Source: Novosphingobium aerophilum
GTDB lineage: Bacteria; Pseudomonadota; Alphaproteobacteria; Sphingomonadales; Sphingomonadaceae
Assembly: GCF_014230305.1 (NCBI RefSeq)
Contig: NZ_JACLAU010000009.1
Coordinates: forward strand, 1 to 64,000
Direction of reading: 5' to 3'
Length of the DNA: 64,000 nt
Every line of letters begins with the position of its first letter. Positions within the stretch are counted from its first letter, which is position 1. A model generated the notes under the pieces. The model did no database searches. It was given only the letters and a program-made list of their open reading frames with translations, and was not told the origin of the DNA. The translations under genes and the position numbers were made by a program. Below are positions 17,512 to 26,890 of this stretch, piece by piece.

Positions 17512-20500
17512 GGCATGCCCTCCGCGGCGCTCCGGCCCTGCCATTCGTCCAGCCGCATCAACTGGTCATAATCGGTGTAGGTTGGAAGATCCGGGTTGAG
17601 CCGCGCGGTGAACGGTTCGCTGCCCCTGATCCAGCGGTCGATCGCGTCGGCCAGGAAGTGCGCGGTGGTCGCCACGAATTCCTCGCGGGGAATGCCCGAG
17701 CTCTTCTTGCCTTCGAGCACCGGCTCCGAACAGTCGCCGAACCCGGTCGGGCTGCGCGAGGATTTGCGCAGCGACCAGTATTCGAACCGGGTGGGCTCCC
17801 CGCTGACCCCGGCAAAGGCCCCGTCCCGCGCCATCAGGGCGATCAGCCCCAGTTGCAGCGCGAAGCCCTCTTCCACCCGGCGCGCGCTGGGCGGGCTGCC
17901 GGTCTTGTAGTCGACCACGGCGAGCGTGCCGTCGGGCAGGCGATCGATGCGGTCGGCCCGGCCCTTCAGCTTGACGCCGCGCCAGGTCATGTGCCCCTTG
18001 GCCTCGCTGGCGATCACCGTCCGCCCGATCGCCTCCTGATCGGCGATTGCCTGTTCGATCCACTGCAGTCCGGCCTCGAGCCGCGGCCACCACAGCCCGC
18101 GCACCAGCGGGTGGGCGCTCATCTTCGCCACCTCGGCGCGGGCGATCGGCAGCAGATCCCCGCCCTGCTTGTGCCAGGCTTCGAGGATCGCGTGGACTGC
18201 GGTGCCCTTCCACGCGGCCGAGGGATCGGCATCGAGCGGGTCCCAGGCGCGCAGCCGCAGGATTTCGCTCGCATAGAACTGGTAGGGATCGCCGCGCAGC
18301 CGGTCGAGCGCGGTCACGGCCAGGGGCACGTCGCGCTGCGCTGCGCTGGGGCTCGGCCGGGGCTGGACCGCTGGCGGTTCGGCGGGCGCGTCATCGATCC
18401 CGCGGGCCCGCGCCACCGCCTCCTGCTCCGCATGATCCTGCAGCAGGGTTTCGCCCAGCATGGCGCGGACGCGCAGGACGAAGCGCGAGGGGATCGCCGG
18501 CCCCGAGACATCGCGGCGGGCATGGCTCAGCACCACCTCGGGCGCCCCGAGCGCGGCAGCCAGATCGTGGGCGGCGAGCCCGACCCGGAAGTCCGCCCCC
18601 GGCACGCCGAGCGCGCGCAACACGGCCGGCGCCAGCAGGGCATCGGGCGCTGCGGCGCCGGGCCAGGTGCCTTCGGTCAGGCCGCCACAGATGACCAGGT
18701 CGGCGCGGCTCATCCGCGCCTCGATCACGCCGTAGATCGCGACGCGCGGATGCCCACCCCAGAGCGGCCGCACGGCGATGCGCTCCATCGCGTCGCGCAG
18801 CACGGCCGCAAGATCGCCCGGGGCCACCACGGTGCCGACCGCATGGGCCGCGACGCGGGTCTGTTCGATGAACTGGGCCAGGCATCGACCATCGCCCCCG
18901 GCCCAGACCCGGCCACCCGACAAGGCCCCGGCCGCCTCGGCAAGACCATCGAGGGCCACTCCAAGCGTGCGGTCGGTTCCGTCGAGCAGGGGCGTCAGCC
19001 GCGCCGCGACCGCGGTCCACCAGGCGCTGAACGCCGCATCATCACGCGCCTCGACCAGCCGCCGGATATGGTCCAGGCCCGGCTCGGGGCGTGGTCCGCG
19101 CAGGGCCTTGTCCAGCCTCCGGGCATGATCGAGCCAGGTCGCGCGGTCGCCATCCCAGCCGGTCACGCCCTCGCCCCCCAGCGGATGGACCAGCAAGGCG
19201 ATCAGCGGAACCGGGGCTGCGGCGGTGCGGATGACTTCGGCCAGCAGCAGCAGCAGGCGTCCGGCGGCGGTCATCGGCAGGGGCTGGCCGGCGGTGTCGT
19301 CGGCGACGATGTTCCAGCGCAGCAGATGGGCGACAACCCGGGCCGCCAGCCCGCGGTCGGGGGTGACCAGAGCGACCCGGCGCTCCGGAATCTCCAGGGC
19401 CTCGCGGATCAGCACCGCGATCGCCTGGGCCTCCTCTTCCGGGTGGGCGGTCTCCATCACCCGGACCCCGGACAGGCGGCGCTCGTCGGCTTTCAGCCGG
19501 ACCCAGCGCGCGCTGGCGGCAGGCGGGAGGAACAGGTTGGAGATCGCCCGGCTGCGCGCCGGCTCGGCCGCGCTGAGGCCCGAGCGGTGCCAGGGCTCGA
19601 CCTCGTCGCGGCGCACCCCCATGCGGTTGAGCAGCAGCTTGAGGTGATACTGCGGATGGGTGACGGCATCGTCCCGCCCCAGCGGCGGATCGTCTGGCCC
19701 GGCCGGAGCGCCGGCGGTGCCGAGCGCGTCCCACACCGCATCCTCCAGGGTCAGGTCGAGATCGGGCAGGATCACCGCCCCACCCGGCAGGTCGGCCACG
19801 ACCCGCAGCAGCCGGGCCAATGCGGGCGAGGCGCTGGTGACCCCGGCCGCCACGATCGGGGTGACCGGCGGAGCGGCCCGCCAGCGCTGCGCCGCGCGCT
19901 CGAACAGGCGGTTGCGCCGGGCCGGCACGTCGATCTCGCCACGCGCTTCCAGCTCGGCCAGCCATCGGGCCTGGACCCGCGCGAAGGTGCGGATCGAGCC
20001 CTGCCAGTGCGCGGCCTGGTCACCCACCACGCCGATCACCCGGTCCTCAAGCAGCTCCTGCGGCCCGATCCCCTCGACCAGCAGGCGGTCCATGGTCCGC
20101 CCCAGTTCGAAGGCCTGGCGTAGCAGCGCCGCGCCCCGCGGGGCCGCATCCCCCAGTTCGTCGCGCAGCAGTTCCGCCAGTCGCAGCCATCGCCGCACCG
20201 GATCGGCCGCCGGGGGGATATCGTCCGCCCCCAGCGGATCGAGCAGCGGCCCCAGGGTCTCGTCCAGGTCCAGATCGCCCACCACCGCCATGCGCGGCAG
20301 CAGCAGGCCCCGGCCCGACAGGCGTACGAAGGCTTCGGTGACGGTGCGGACCGCGCGCTGGCTGGGGAGCAGCAGGGTCAGCCGCGCCAGGCCCAGGTCG
20401 GGATCGGCGTAACGCGGGATCAGCCCGGCGACGAGCGCATCGGCAAAGCCCCGGTGCGCGGCGATGGAATAGAGCTGCGGTCCGGGGCGGCCGCTGCCTT

Positions 20501-20513
20501 TCCCCTCAGCCAT
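17508..20513 (-). CDS. addB: Double-strand break repair nuclease subunit AddB (alphaproteobacterial type)
   Basis: 1001 residues. The N terminus resembles the inactivated helicase-like domain of alphaproteobacterial AddB (LYSIAAHRGFADALVAGL, then LTLLLPSQRAVRT). The C terminus carries a PD-(D/E)XK nuclease centred on LAVVDYKTGSPP. ATG 20513 (MAEGKGSGRPGPQ) is chosen because family similarity begins within the next ten residues; the in-frame extension to 20687 would run into murU coding sequence. It is 56 bp downstream of murU and overlaps addA by 4 bp. Confidence 0.94.
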   Translation of the reverse strand: MAEGKGSGRPGPQLYSIAAHRGFADALVAGLIPRYADPDLGLARLTLLLPSQRAVRTVTEAFVRLSGRGLLLPRMAVVGDLDLDETLGPLLDPLGADDIPPAADPVRRWLRLAELLRDELGDAAPRGAALLRQAFELGRTMDRLLVEGIGPQELLEDRVIGVVGDQAAHWQGSIRTFARVQARWLAELEARGEIDVPARRNRLFERAAQRWRAAPPVTPIVAAGVTSASPALARLLRVVADLPGGAVILPDLDLTLEDAVWDALGTAGAPAGPDDPPLGRDDAVTHPQYHLKLLLNRMGVRRDEVEPWHRSGLSAAEPARSRAISNLFLPPAASARWVRLKADERRLSGVRVMETAHPEEEAQAIAVLIREALEIPERRVALVTPDRGLAARVVAHLLRWNIVADDTAGQPLPMTAAGRLLLLLAEVIRTAAAPVPLIALLVHPLGGEGVTGWDGDRATWLDHARRLDKALRGPRPEPGLDHIRRLVEARDDAAFSAWWTAVAARLTPLLDGTDRTLGVALDGLAEAAGALSGGRVWAGGDGRCLAQFIEQTRVAAHAVGTVVAPGDLAAVLRDAMERIAVRPLWGGHPRVAIYGVIEARMSRADLVICGGLTEGTWPGAAAPDALLAPAVLRALGVPGADFRVGLAAHDLAAALGAPEVVLSHARRDVSGPAIPSRFVLRVRAMLGETLLQDHAEQEAVARARGIDDAPAEPPAVQPRPSPSAAQRDVPLAVTALDRLRGDPYQFYASEILRLRAWDPLDADPSAAWKGTAVHAILEAWHKQGGDLLPIARAEVAKMSAHPLVRGLWWPRLEAGLQWIEQAIADQEAIGRTVIASEAKGHMTWRGVKLKGRADRIDRLPDGTLAVVDYKTGSPPSARRVEEGFALQLGLIALMARDGAFAGVSGEPTRFEYWSLRKSSRSPTGFGDCSEPVLEGKKSSGIPREEFVATTAHFLADAIDRWIRGSEPFTARLNPDLPTYTDYDQLMRLDEWQGRSAAEGMP

Positions 20514-20569
20514 AGCACCGGGATCCGTTCGTGTCGGGCGAACGGGGAAGGCAGAGTTCGGGGGCGGCG

Positions 20570-21301
20570 TCAGCCACGCGAGAGCAGCGCCTCGGTCGGG
20601 GCGATCGCCTGGGGCGTGCCGACCTCGAACCACTGGCCGGTGTGGACCCAGCCGAACAGCCGCCCCTCCTCCATCGCGCGGGTCCACAGCAGGTTGGTGG
20701 AAAACGGCCCTTCCGGCGCATCGCGCAACAGGCGGTGCGCCACGATCTGGATGCCGGTGTAGATAAAAGGCGCGACCCGCCCGGGCCGGCGGCGGCTGAT
20801 CCGGCCGAGGGGGTCGAGATGGAAATCGCCCTTGCCCTCATGCCCATGCGCCGCCGGATGACGCACCACCAGCAACAGGGCATCCATCCGCGCCGGGTCC
20901 CAGGCGCTGCTCAGTTCGGCGAAGACGGTGCGCGGCCCGTCGAGCCAGATGTTGTCGCTGTTCAGGCAGAAGAACGGGTCGGGCAGCAGGGCCTGGGCCT
21001 GGGCCCGGACCATGCCGCCGCCGGTCTCGAGCAGGAGGCTGCGCTCGTCCGACACGGTGATCGCCAGGTCGGGCTGCCGGCGGCCGTACTGCGCCAGATG
21101 GGCCTCGAGCGCATCGGCCAGGTAATGGACATTGACCACGGCCCGACCGATCCCGGCTTCGACCAGCCGGTCCAGGCTCCAGTCGATCAGCGCCTTGCCG
21201 CCCACCTTGACCAGCGGCTTGGGCCGGGTGGTGCTGAGCGGCCGCATCCGCTTGCCGAGCCCGGCCGCCATGACCATCGCGGTGTCGGAGGCCTGGGTCA
21301 T
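20570..21301 (-). CDS. murU: Nucleotidyltransferase, probable N-acetylmuramate-1-phosphate uridylyltransferase
   Basis: 243 residues. The N-terminal pyrophosphorylase signature AMVMAAGLGKRMRPLS, then KPLVKVGGKALIDW, and NSDNIW in the sugar/metal site place it in the NTP-transferase family. With the kinase immediately upstream it matches the AmgK-MurU peptidoglycan recycling route that makes UDP-MurNAc while bypassing fosfomycin-sensitive MurA. The MurU assignment rests on sequence class plus context; other NDP-sugar pyrophosphorylases share these motifs. ATG 21301 is preferred over 21328. Confidence 0.82.
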   Translation of the reverse strand: MTQASDTAMVMAAGLGKRMRPLSTTRPKPLVKVGGKALIDWSLDRLVEAGIGRAVVNVHYLADALEAHLAQYGRRQPDLAITVSDERSLLLETGGGMVRAQAQALLPDPFFCLNSDNIWLDGPRTVFAELSSAWDPARMDALLLVVRHPAAHGHEGKGDFHLDPLGRISRRRPGRVAPFIYTGIQIVAHRLLRDAPEGPFSTNLLWTRAMEEGRLFGWVHTGQWFEVGTPQAIAPTEALLSRG

Positions 21302-21392
21302 GCGGCGCGCCTTGCGGGTTGACGCCAAGGCAAGGCGGCCTGGGGCGAACCGCAGTTCGCTCGGCCCTTCCGCGCCTCCGCCTTACCGGCCC

Positions 21393-22391
21393 TCATGCCT
21401 CGAACGCCCCGCCTCCGGCACGGCGCACGTCGGCCGGGATGTTGGCATCGAACCAGGCCGCCACCGGGGCCAGCGCGGGATGGGCCAGATCCCGCTCCAG
21501 CAGGGCCCAGACGCGGGGGATCAGATCCAGGTAGCGGGGCTTGCCATCGCGCTTCCACAGCCGGACGAAGATCCCGACGATCTTGGCGTTCCGCTGGGCG
21601 CCGAGCCGGGCATAGTCGGCCACGAAGGTCTCCGGATCGGCATGGCCGCGCAGATAGCGGGCGACCATCTCGCTTTCCAGCTCGGGGCTGACGTCGCGGC
21701 GGGCGTCCTGCAGCAGCGAAACCAGGTCATAGGCCGGATGCCCGACCAGCGCGTCCTGGAAATCGAGCAGGCCCTGCTTGTGGAGGGCGCCCAGCAGCAT
21801 GATGTTCTCGGCGTGGTAATCGCGCAGCACGGTCACCCCGGGGCGCTGGCGGCCGAGCAGCGGGGTCAGCACCTCGTCCCAGGCCTCGGCCCAGCCCTTG
21901 CCGTCAACGTAGAGGTTCCGGGCCGGGCAGAACCAGTCGATGAACAGCTTGGCCTCGCGCTGGTACTCGGGCAGGCCATAGGCGGTGAAGGGCCCGGGGG
22001 TGACCTTGTGCAGCGTGGTCAGGGTATCGACCGCGGCGGCATAGATCTCGCGCTCGTCCTGGGGCCAGGCGTCGAGGTAGTCGCGCATCCGCACCTCCCC
22101 GAAGTCTTCCAGCAGGACGAAGCCCTTTGCCGAATCCTCGTGCAGCACGCGCGGCGGCCGCAGCCCGGCATCATCCAGCCACCGCGCCGCGCGCAGGAAC
22201 GGCGCCGGGTCCTCGTGCGGCGGCGGGGCGTGCATCAGCATGGCCGTGCGATCCCCGCTGCGGCGCAGGCGGAAATAGCGCCGGAACGAGGCATCGCCCG
22301 GCAAGGGCTCGATCGCGGCGCCGGACCAGCCGGCACTGGCGATAAACGGCTCGATGCCTTCGGGAACGGCGGCGGGATCGGCACTGCTCAT
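21393..22391 (-). CDS. amgK: Aminoglycoside-phosphotransferase-fold sugar kinase, probable AmgK
   Basis: 332 residues with a protein-kinase-like fold: GDASFRRYFRLR in the N lobe, FVLLEDFGEVRMRDYL hinge, catalytic loop VLRDYHAENIMLL (Asp and Asn) and LLDFQDALVGHPAYDLVSLLQDAR (metal-binding Asp). AmgK phosphorylates the anomeric carbon of MurNAc and GlcNAc released from cell wall. ATG 22391 overlaps the tsaE stop as ATGA. The pairing with murU supports this over antibiotic modification. Confidence 0.84.
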   Translation of the reverse strand: MSSADPAAVPEGIEPFIASAGWSGAAIEPLPGDASFRRYFRLRRSGDRTAMLMHAPPPHEDPAPFLRAARWLDDAGLRPPRVLHEDSAKGFVLLEDFGEVRMRDYLDAWPQDEREIYAAAVDTLTTLHKVTPGPFTAYGLPEYQREAKLFIDWFCPARNLYVDGKGWAEAWDEVLTPLLGRQRPGVTVLRDYHAENIMLLGALHKQGLLDFQDALVGHPAYDLVSLLQDARRDVSPELESEMVARYLRGHADPETFVADYARLGAQRNAKIVGIFVRLWKRDGKPRYLDLIPRVWALLERDLAHPALAPVAAWFDANIPADVRRAGGGAFEA

Positions 22392-22843
22392 GGCAGCCGC
22401 CCTACCCAATCCGCCCCCGCCTCGACAATGGCGATCCGTCCTGTCCCGTCATTTTCCAACAGGATGCCAAGGCACCCCGGTTCATGCGCGAACCCGCCCG
22501 CGCACTCGGGCCATTCGGCGATCAGCACGCCGCCCTGGCGATAATCGTCCAGACCAAGCTCCTCCGCTTCCGCAGGGTCACGCAGCCGGTAGAAATCGGC
22601 GTGGACGGTCGGCAGGCGGGTCGCGGGCGGTTCGTACAGCTCGACGATCGAGAAGGTCGGCGACGGGACCTCGCCCGCATGGCCCAGGGCTGCCAGGATG
22701 GCCCGGGCCAGGGTGGTCTTGCCCGCGCCCAGGCCGCCCGACAGCGCGACCACGTCGCCGGGCCGCAGACGGGTGGCGATCCGCTGCCCGAAGCGGGTCA
22801 TCGCGGCCAGGTCGGGCAAGGGTTCGGTGCAGGCCCCGGTCAT
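22388..22843 (-). CDS. tsaE: tRNA threonylcarbamoyladenosine biosynthesis ATPase TsaE
   Basis: 151 residues. P-loop GGLGAGKTTLARAIL at about 36-50, VPSPTFSIVELYE, HADFYRL and the EWPE segment are the signature of TsaE (YjeE), which works with TsaB and TsaD to form t6A37 on ANN-decoding tRNAs. The ATG overlaps the upstream kinase stop as ATGA, and its own stop overlaps amgK in the same way, so three genes are tightly coupled. Confidence 0.94.
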   Translation of the reverse strand: MTGACTEPLPDLAAMTRFGQRIATRLRPGDVVALSGGLGAGKTTLARAILAALGHAGEVPSPTFSIVELYEPPATRLPTVHADFYRLRDPAEAEELGLDDYRQGGVLIAEWPECAGGFAHEPGCLGILLENDGTGRIAIVEAGADWVGRLP

Positions 22844-25191
22844 CGGAACTGCACGATCGCCGCCGTGCCCTGCCCGGGCTCGGACAACAGCTCGAGCGTG
22901 CCGCCATGGGCCTCGATCAGTTGCCGCGCCAACGGCAGGCCCAGCCCGCGGCGACGCTCTCCGCTGGCCGCCTCGCTGTCGGGCGCCAGGCCCTCCAGCG
23001 CGCGGGCGAGCGTGGCGGCATCCATGCCGGGTCCATTGTCCGAGATGACCACGCGCGGGCCCAGCTTGGTCGGGCTGAGATCAACCAGGATACGCCCGCC
23101 CGGCGATGTCGCGGCCATGGCGTTGTCGATCAGGTGGCCGATCGCCCGGGCCAGCCGCCGCCGGTCGCCGGTGATCCAGCCCGCCGAACGATTACCGCGC
23201 AGGTCAAGGCTCAGCCCGCCCTCGCGCAACGGCCCGGCCCGCTCCTCGACGATGCGGGTCATGAAGGGCAGGAGCTCGATCTTCTCGCTGGCCAGCGGCA
23301 GCAGCCCGGCCTCGCTCTGCGACAGGTCGAGCACGGTCTCGATCTGCTCGCCGAGCCGCTTCACCGAGGTCAGGATCGCCCCGACATATTCGTGCCCCTG
23401 CGGGCTCAATTCGCCGCCCAGACCGGCTTCGAGCAGCTCGGCAAAGCCGCCGATCGAGGTCAGCGGGGTGCGGAACTCGTAACTCATGTTGGCCAGGAAC
23501 CGGGTCTTGACCCCATCGGCCTCGACCAGCGCCGCATTGCGTTCCCGCAGCATGGCCTCGGCCTTCTGGCTGTCGGTGATGTCCAGCACGGTGAGCAGGC
23601 CATTGCCGTCGGGCAAGGGCACCCCGGCGAATTCCAGCGTCCGCCCATCGGCCAGCAGCGCCCGGCCGCTCGTCTGCTGGCGATCGAGCGTCGCGGCGCT
23701 GACCACGCCCCCGATCAGGCCCGCCTGATCGGGCTGCGACAGCCGCGTGGCGATCCGGTCCAGCAGCAGATCGATCTTGGGGTGGGTATCCAGAAACTCG
23801 CCCTCAAGCTCCCAGTCCTGCTCGAAGCGGCGATTCCACAGTTGCAGCTTGCCGTCCGGCGCAAACACGGCGAGCGATTCGAACAGGCTGTCGAAGGTCG
23901 CCGTGCGGGTGCGCAGCAGCGTGTCGCGCGTGGCCGAGAGCCGGATCTCCTCGGTCCGGTCCTCGACGATCAACAGCAGGCCGCCATCCGGCATCGGCTG
24001 GGCCACCACCCGCAGGTGCGTCCCGTCGGGCAGGGTCCAGGCCTCCTCATGGGGCTGGTTGTCGCGGAACCAGTCGAGCTTTTCGCGCCGCCAGGCCGGG
24101 AAATCCCGGACTTCGGGCACGCGGCCATGGTCGCGGATCAGGTCGAGCAGGCGCTCGAACAGGGGCTGGTCGATCAGGATCGCCGGGGTCAGCCCGAAAA
24201 TGCGCTGGAACGGCTGGTTGGCGAAGGTCAGCCCCCGGCGGGCATCGAACTGCGCCACCCCGGCCGAGAGCTGGTCGAGCATCGATCGCTGCGCCTCGCG
24301 GAAGGCGCGGAAGGCCCGCCCCAGCTCCTCCATGTCCTCGATATCGATCGCATAGCCGGCCACGCCCTGGTCGCCGATGGGCAAGTCGCTGACCCGCAGG
24401 GTCCGCCGCTGGCCGCCGATCGTCGCACCAACCATGCGCTCGATCGGGGCCCCCTCGGTCACGGCGCGCAGGGCCATCTCCCGGGCGCTGATGCCGTCCA
24501 CCGCCTCGACCAGCTCGATCCCGGCGGCGGCGACGCTGTCGGCACTGTCGCCCTGCACAGCGGTGACATAGGCCTTGTTGACCAGCCGCAGCCGACCGTC
24601 GCGATCGCGGAACCACATCGGCATCGGCGCGGCCTCGATCAGCCCGATCAGCGCGGCGAAATCGGCCCGCGCCCGTGCAGCCTCGCTGCGCAGGCGGACG
24701 ATCTCGGTTTCGCTCTCGGAAAAGTCGAACACCCAGACCAGCGCCGAGCCGCCCGGGGAGATCTGCGGATCGGCAAGCTGGCCGCGCAGCGAGAGCGAGC
24801 GGTTCGACCCGGCCGGAGTGACGATCATCCGGAATGCCGCCCCGGTTTTCTGGCAACGCCGGACCGCATCGTTGAGCTCGCCCAACTGGAGCAGCGGGAT
24901 CCCGCCCTCCGACCGTTCGCCCTGGCCCAGCTCGGAGAGGTACTGCGGCACCGCCTCCAGCCCCAGCCACAGCGCGAGGCGGGCCGAGGCCTCGATCCGG
25001 CCGTCGGCACGGACCAGCAGCGGGATGGCGGGCGATTCGTCGACCATGCGCGCCAGCCGCCGCGCCCCGCGCAGGGCGGCGTCGGCGCGGCGCGCGCGCC
25101 CTCGGGCCACGACGATGAACCACACCGCCACGGCCGTCCAGGCAGCCAGCAGCAGGCCGATCAACATCAGCACGGTGGGATCAAGGGGCAT
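22840..25191 (-). CDS. divL: DivL-like PAS sensor kinase with Tyr in place of the phospho-acceptor His
   Basis: 783 residues: one N-terminal membrane segment (about 5-27, LMLIGLLLAAWTAVAVWFIV), a Ser/Arg-rich linker, about four PAS-like modules (70-520), a dimerisation/HisKA-like domain and a HATPase domain with VISDNGPGMD and RRGLGLPLARQLIEAHGG. The H-box reads ANMSYEFRTPLTS, so residue 571 (codon 23479-23481) is Tyr, not His. Caulobacter DivL has the same substitution and acts as a regulator of CckA in the CtrA cell-cycle phosphorelay. The start at 25191 places the membrane segment correctly. Position between ahcY and tsaE supports the DivL assignment. Orthology is inferred. Confidence 0.78.
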   Translation of the reverse strand: MPLDPTVLMLIGLLLAAWTAVAVWFIVVARGRARRADAALRGARRLARMVDESPAIPLLVRADGRIEASARLALWLGLEAVPQYLSELGQGERSEGGIPLLQLGELNDAVRRCQKTGAAFRMIVTPAGSNRSLSLRGQLADPQISPGGSALVWVFDFSESETEIVRLRSEAARARADFAALIGLIEAAPMPMWFRDRDGRLRLVNKAYVTAVQGDSADSVAAAGIELVEAVDGISAREMALRAVTEGAPIERMVGATIGGQRRTLRVSDLPIGDQGVAGYAIDIEDMEELGRAFRAFREAQRSMLDQLSAGVAQFDARRGLTFANQPFQRIFGLTPAILIDQPLFERLLDLIRDHGRVPEVRDFPAWRREKLDWFRDNQPHEEAWTLPDGTHLRVVAQPMPDGGLLLIVEDRTEEIRLSATRDTLLRTRTATFDSLFESLAVFAPDGKLQLWNRRFEQDWELEGEFLDTHPKIDLLLDRIATRLSQPDQAGLIGGVVSAATLDRQQTSGRALLADGRTLEFAGVPLPDGNGLLTVLDITDSQKAEAMLRERNAALVEADGVKTRFLANMSYEFRTPLTSIGGFAELLEAGLGGELSPQGHEYVGAILTSVKRLGEQIETVLDLSQSEAGLLPLASEKIELLPFMTRIVEERAGPLREGGLSLDLRGNRSAGWITGDRRRLARAIGHLIDNAMAATSPGGRILVDLSPTKLGPRVVISDNGPGMDAATLARALEGLAPDSEAASGERRRGLGLPLARQLIEAHGGTLELLSEPGQGTAAIVQFR

Positions 25192-25264
25192 GGCCTTCTG
25201 GCTATGCGGCGGGGCGACGAATGACAATGGTCCTGCAACCGGTTTTACAGTCGTTGCACCGGCC

Positions 25265-25300
25265 ACAAAGACGAAAGGGCGGAGCTTTCGCCCCGCCCTT
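25265..25300 (-). terminator. Probable rho-independent terminator of ahcY
   Basis: Read on the minus strand, an 11-bp GC-rich stem (one G-U pair) closes on a GAAA tetraloop, stem arms 25290-25300 and 25275-25285, followed by a short T-rich run. It lies 36 bp beyond the ahcY stop, before the divL-like gene. The T tract is interrupted, so termination may be partial. Confidence 0.6.
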
Positions 25301-25335
25301 ATGCATTTGTCCTGAGCCCCGCAGGGAGCGACCGC

Positions 25336-26766
25336 TCAGTAGCGGTAGTGGTCCGGCTTGAACGGGCCCGCCTCGGGGACGCCGATGTAGTCGGCCTGGC
25401 GCTTGCTCAGCGTGGTCAGCTTGACGCCCAGCTTCTCCAGGTGCAGCGCCGCGACCTTCTCGTCGAGGTGCTTGGGCAGGACATAGACCTCGTTCTTGTA
25501 CTGGCTGCTCTTGGTGAACAGCTCGATCTGGGCCAGCGTCTGGTTGGTGAAGCTGGCGCTCATCACGAAGCTGGGGTGGCCGGTGGCGCAGCCCAGGTTC
25601 ACCAGGCGGCCCTTGGCGAGGATGATGATCTGCTTGCCGTCGGGGAACTCGACCAGATCGGTGCCCGGCTTGACCTCGGTCCACTTGTAGTTGTTCAGCG
25701 CGGCGATCTGGATCTCGCTGTCGAAGTGGCCGATGTTGCAGACGATGCTCATCGGCTTCATCGCCTTCATGTGCTCGGCAGTGATCACGTCCTCGTTGCC
25801 GGTGGCGGTGACGAAGATGTCGGCGCGGGTCACGGCCTCTTCCATCGTCACGACCTCATAGCCCTCCATCGCCGCCTGCAGTGCGCAGATCGGATCGATC
25901 TCGGTCACGATCACGCGGGCGCCGCCATTGCGCAGCGAGGCGGCCGAACCCTTGCCGACATCGCCGAAGCCGGCGACGCAGGCGACCTTGCCGGCCAGCA
26001 TCACGTCGGTGGCGCGGCGGATCGCGTCGACCAGCGATTCCTTGCAGCCGTAGAGGTTGTCGAACTTCGACTTGGTGACGCTGTCGTTCACGTTGATCGC
26101 GGGGAACGGCAGCTTGCCGTCCTTGGCGATCTGGTACAGCCGGTGCACGCCGGTGGTGGTCTCTTCCGAGACGCCCTTGATGTGCGCGACCGACATGGTC
26201 AGGTAGCCGGGCTTGCGCTTGAGGAAGGCCTTCAGCGCGCGGCAGAACTCGATTTCCTCGGCGTTGCTCGGCTCGAACAGCGCTTCGCCGGCTTCAACGC
26301 GGGCGCCCCACAGCGCGAACATGGTGGCATCGCCGCCATCGTCCAGGATCATGTTGGCGGTGCGGCCGGTGCCGTCATCCCAGTCGAAGATCGAACCGAC
26401 ATAGTCCCAGTACTCGGCCAGGCTCTCACCCTTGACGGCGAAGACCGGGATCCCGGCGGCGGCGATCGCCGCGGCGGCGTGGTCCTGGGTGGAGAAGATG
26501 TTGCAGGTCGCCCAGCGGACCTCGGCGCCCAGGGCGACCAGGGTCTCGATCAGCACGGCGGTCTGGATCGTCATGTGCAGCGAGCCGGTGATCCGCGCGC
26601 CCTTGAGCGGCTGGCTCGGCCCGAATTCCTTGCGCAGCGCCATCAGGCCGGGCATCTCGGTTTCGGCAATGGCGATCTCGGCGCGGCCGAAATCGGCGAG
26701 ACCGATATCGGCGATGACGTAATCCTTGGCGGCTTCGAGCGTGGCGGACACGGTGTTCTCCTGCAT
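25336..26766 (-). CDS. ahcY: S-adenosyl-L-homocysteine hydrolase
   Basis: 476-residue NAD-dependent enzyme that splits S-adenosylhomocysteine into homocysteine and adenosine, clearing the product inhibitor of methyltransferases. Signatures are [30 protein letters not shown], the NAD-binding [17 protein letters not shown], and [11 protein letters not shown]. The C-terminal KPDHYRY matches the family, whose terminal Lys and Tyr reach the partner NAD site. ATG 26766 is used because conserved sequence starts there. An inverted repeat at 26833-26852 may be its operator. Confidence 0.97.
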   Translation of the reverse strand: MQENTVSATLEAAKDYVIADIGLADFGRAEIAIAETEMPGLMALRKEFGPSQPLKGARITGSLHMTIQTAVLIETLVALGAEVRWATCNIFSTQDHAAAAIAAAGIPVFAVKGESLAEYWDYVGSIFDWDDGTGRTANMILDDGGDATMFALWGARVEAGEALFEPSNAEEIEFCRALKAFLKRKPGYLTMSVAHIKGVSEETTTGVHRLYQIAKDGKLPFPAINVNDSVTKSKFDNLYGCKESLVDAIRRATDVMLAGKVACVAGFGDVGKGSAASLRNGGARVIVTEIDPICALQAAMEGYEVVTMEEAVTRADIFVTATGNEDVITAEHMKAMKPMSIVCNIGHFDSEIQIAALNNYKWTEVKPGTDLVEFPDGKQIIILAKGRLVNLGCATGHPSFVMSASFTNQTLAQIELFTKSSQYKNEVYVLPKHLDEKVAALHLEKLGVKLTTLSKRQADYIGVPEAGPFKPDHYRY

Positions 26767-26832
26767 GACAGCGCGCCGCAGACAGCTTGGGGCAGCGCCG
26801 GATGGCACCGCCCTTAGCCGTATTCGCTCTCA

Positions 26833-26852
26833 ATATAAAGAAGTCTTTATAT
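26833..26852. promoter_or_regulatory. Perfect 9-bp inverted repeat upstream of ahcY, putative operator
   Basis: ATATAAAGA and its exact reverse complement are separated by 2 bp, about 66 bp upstream of the ahcY ATG and in a markedly AT-rich patch within GC-rich DNA. From memory it resembles operators of ArsR-type SAM-cycle regulators such as SahR in other proteobacteria; no regulator gene is present in the window, so the binding protein is inference. Confidence 0.55.
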
Positions 26853-26890
26853 GTCCTTCCGGACCGGCCGGCGGCGCCCCTGGCATGACC

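Noticed and set aside
22354..25224. Very long plus-strand open frame opposite the DivL-like kinase
   Set aside because: High GC content with strong third-position bias leaves the opposite strand open. The product shows no family, and the kinase on the other strand has clear motifs. The same holds for long frames opposite SecA, AddA, AddB and the mutase.
26767..26832. SAH riboswitch in the ahcY leader
   Set aside because: I looked for the conserved core and paired elements but did not find them; the palindrome upstream explains regulation more simply.
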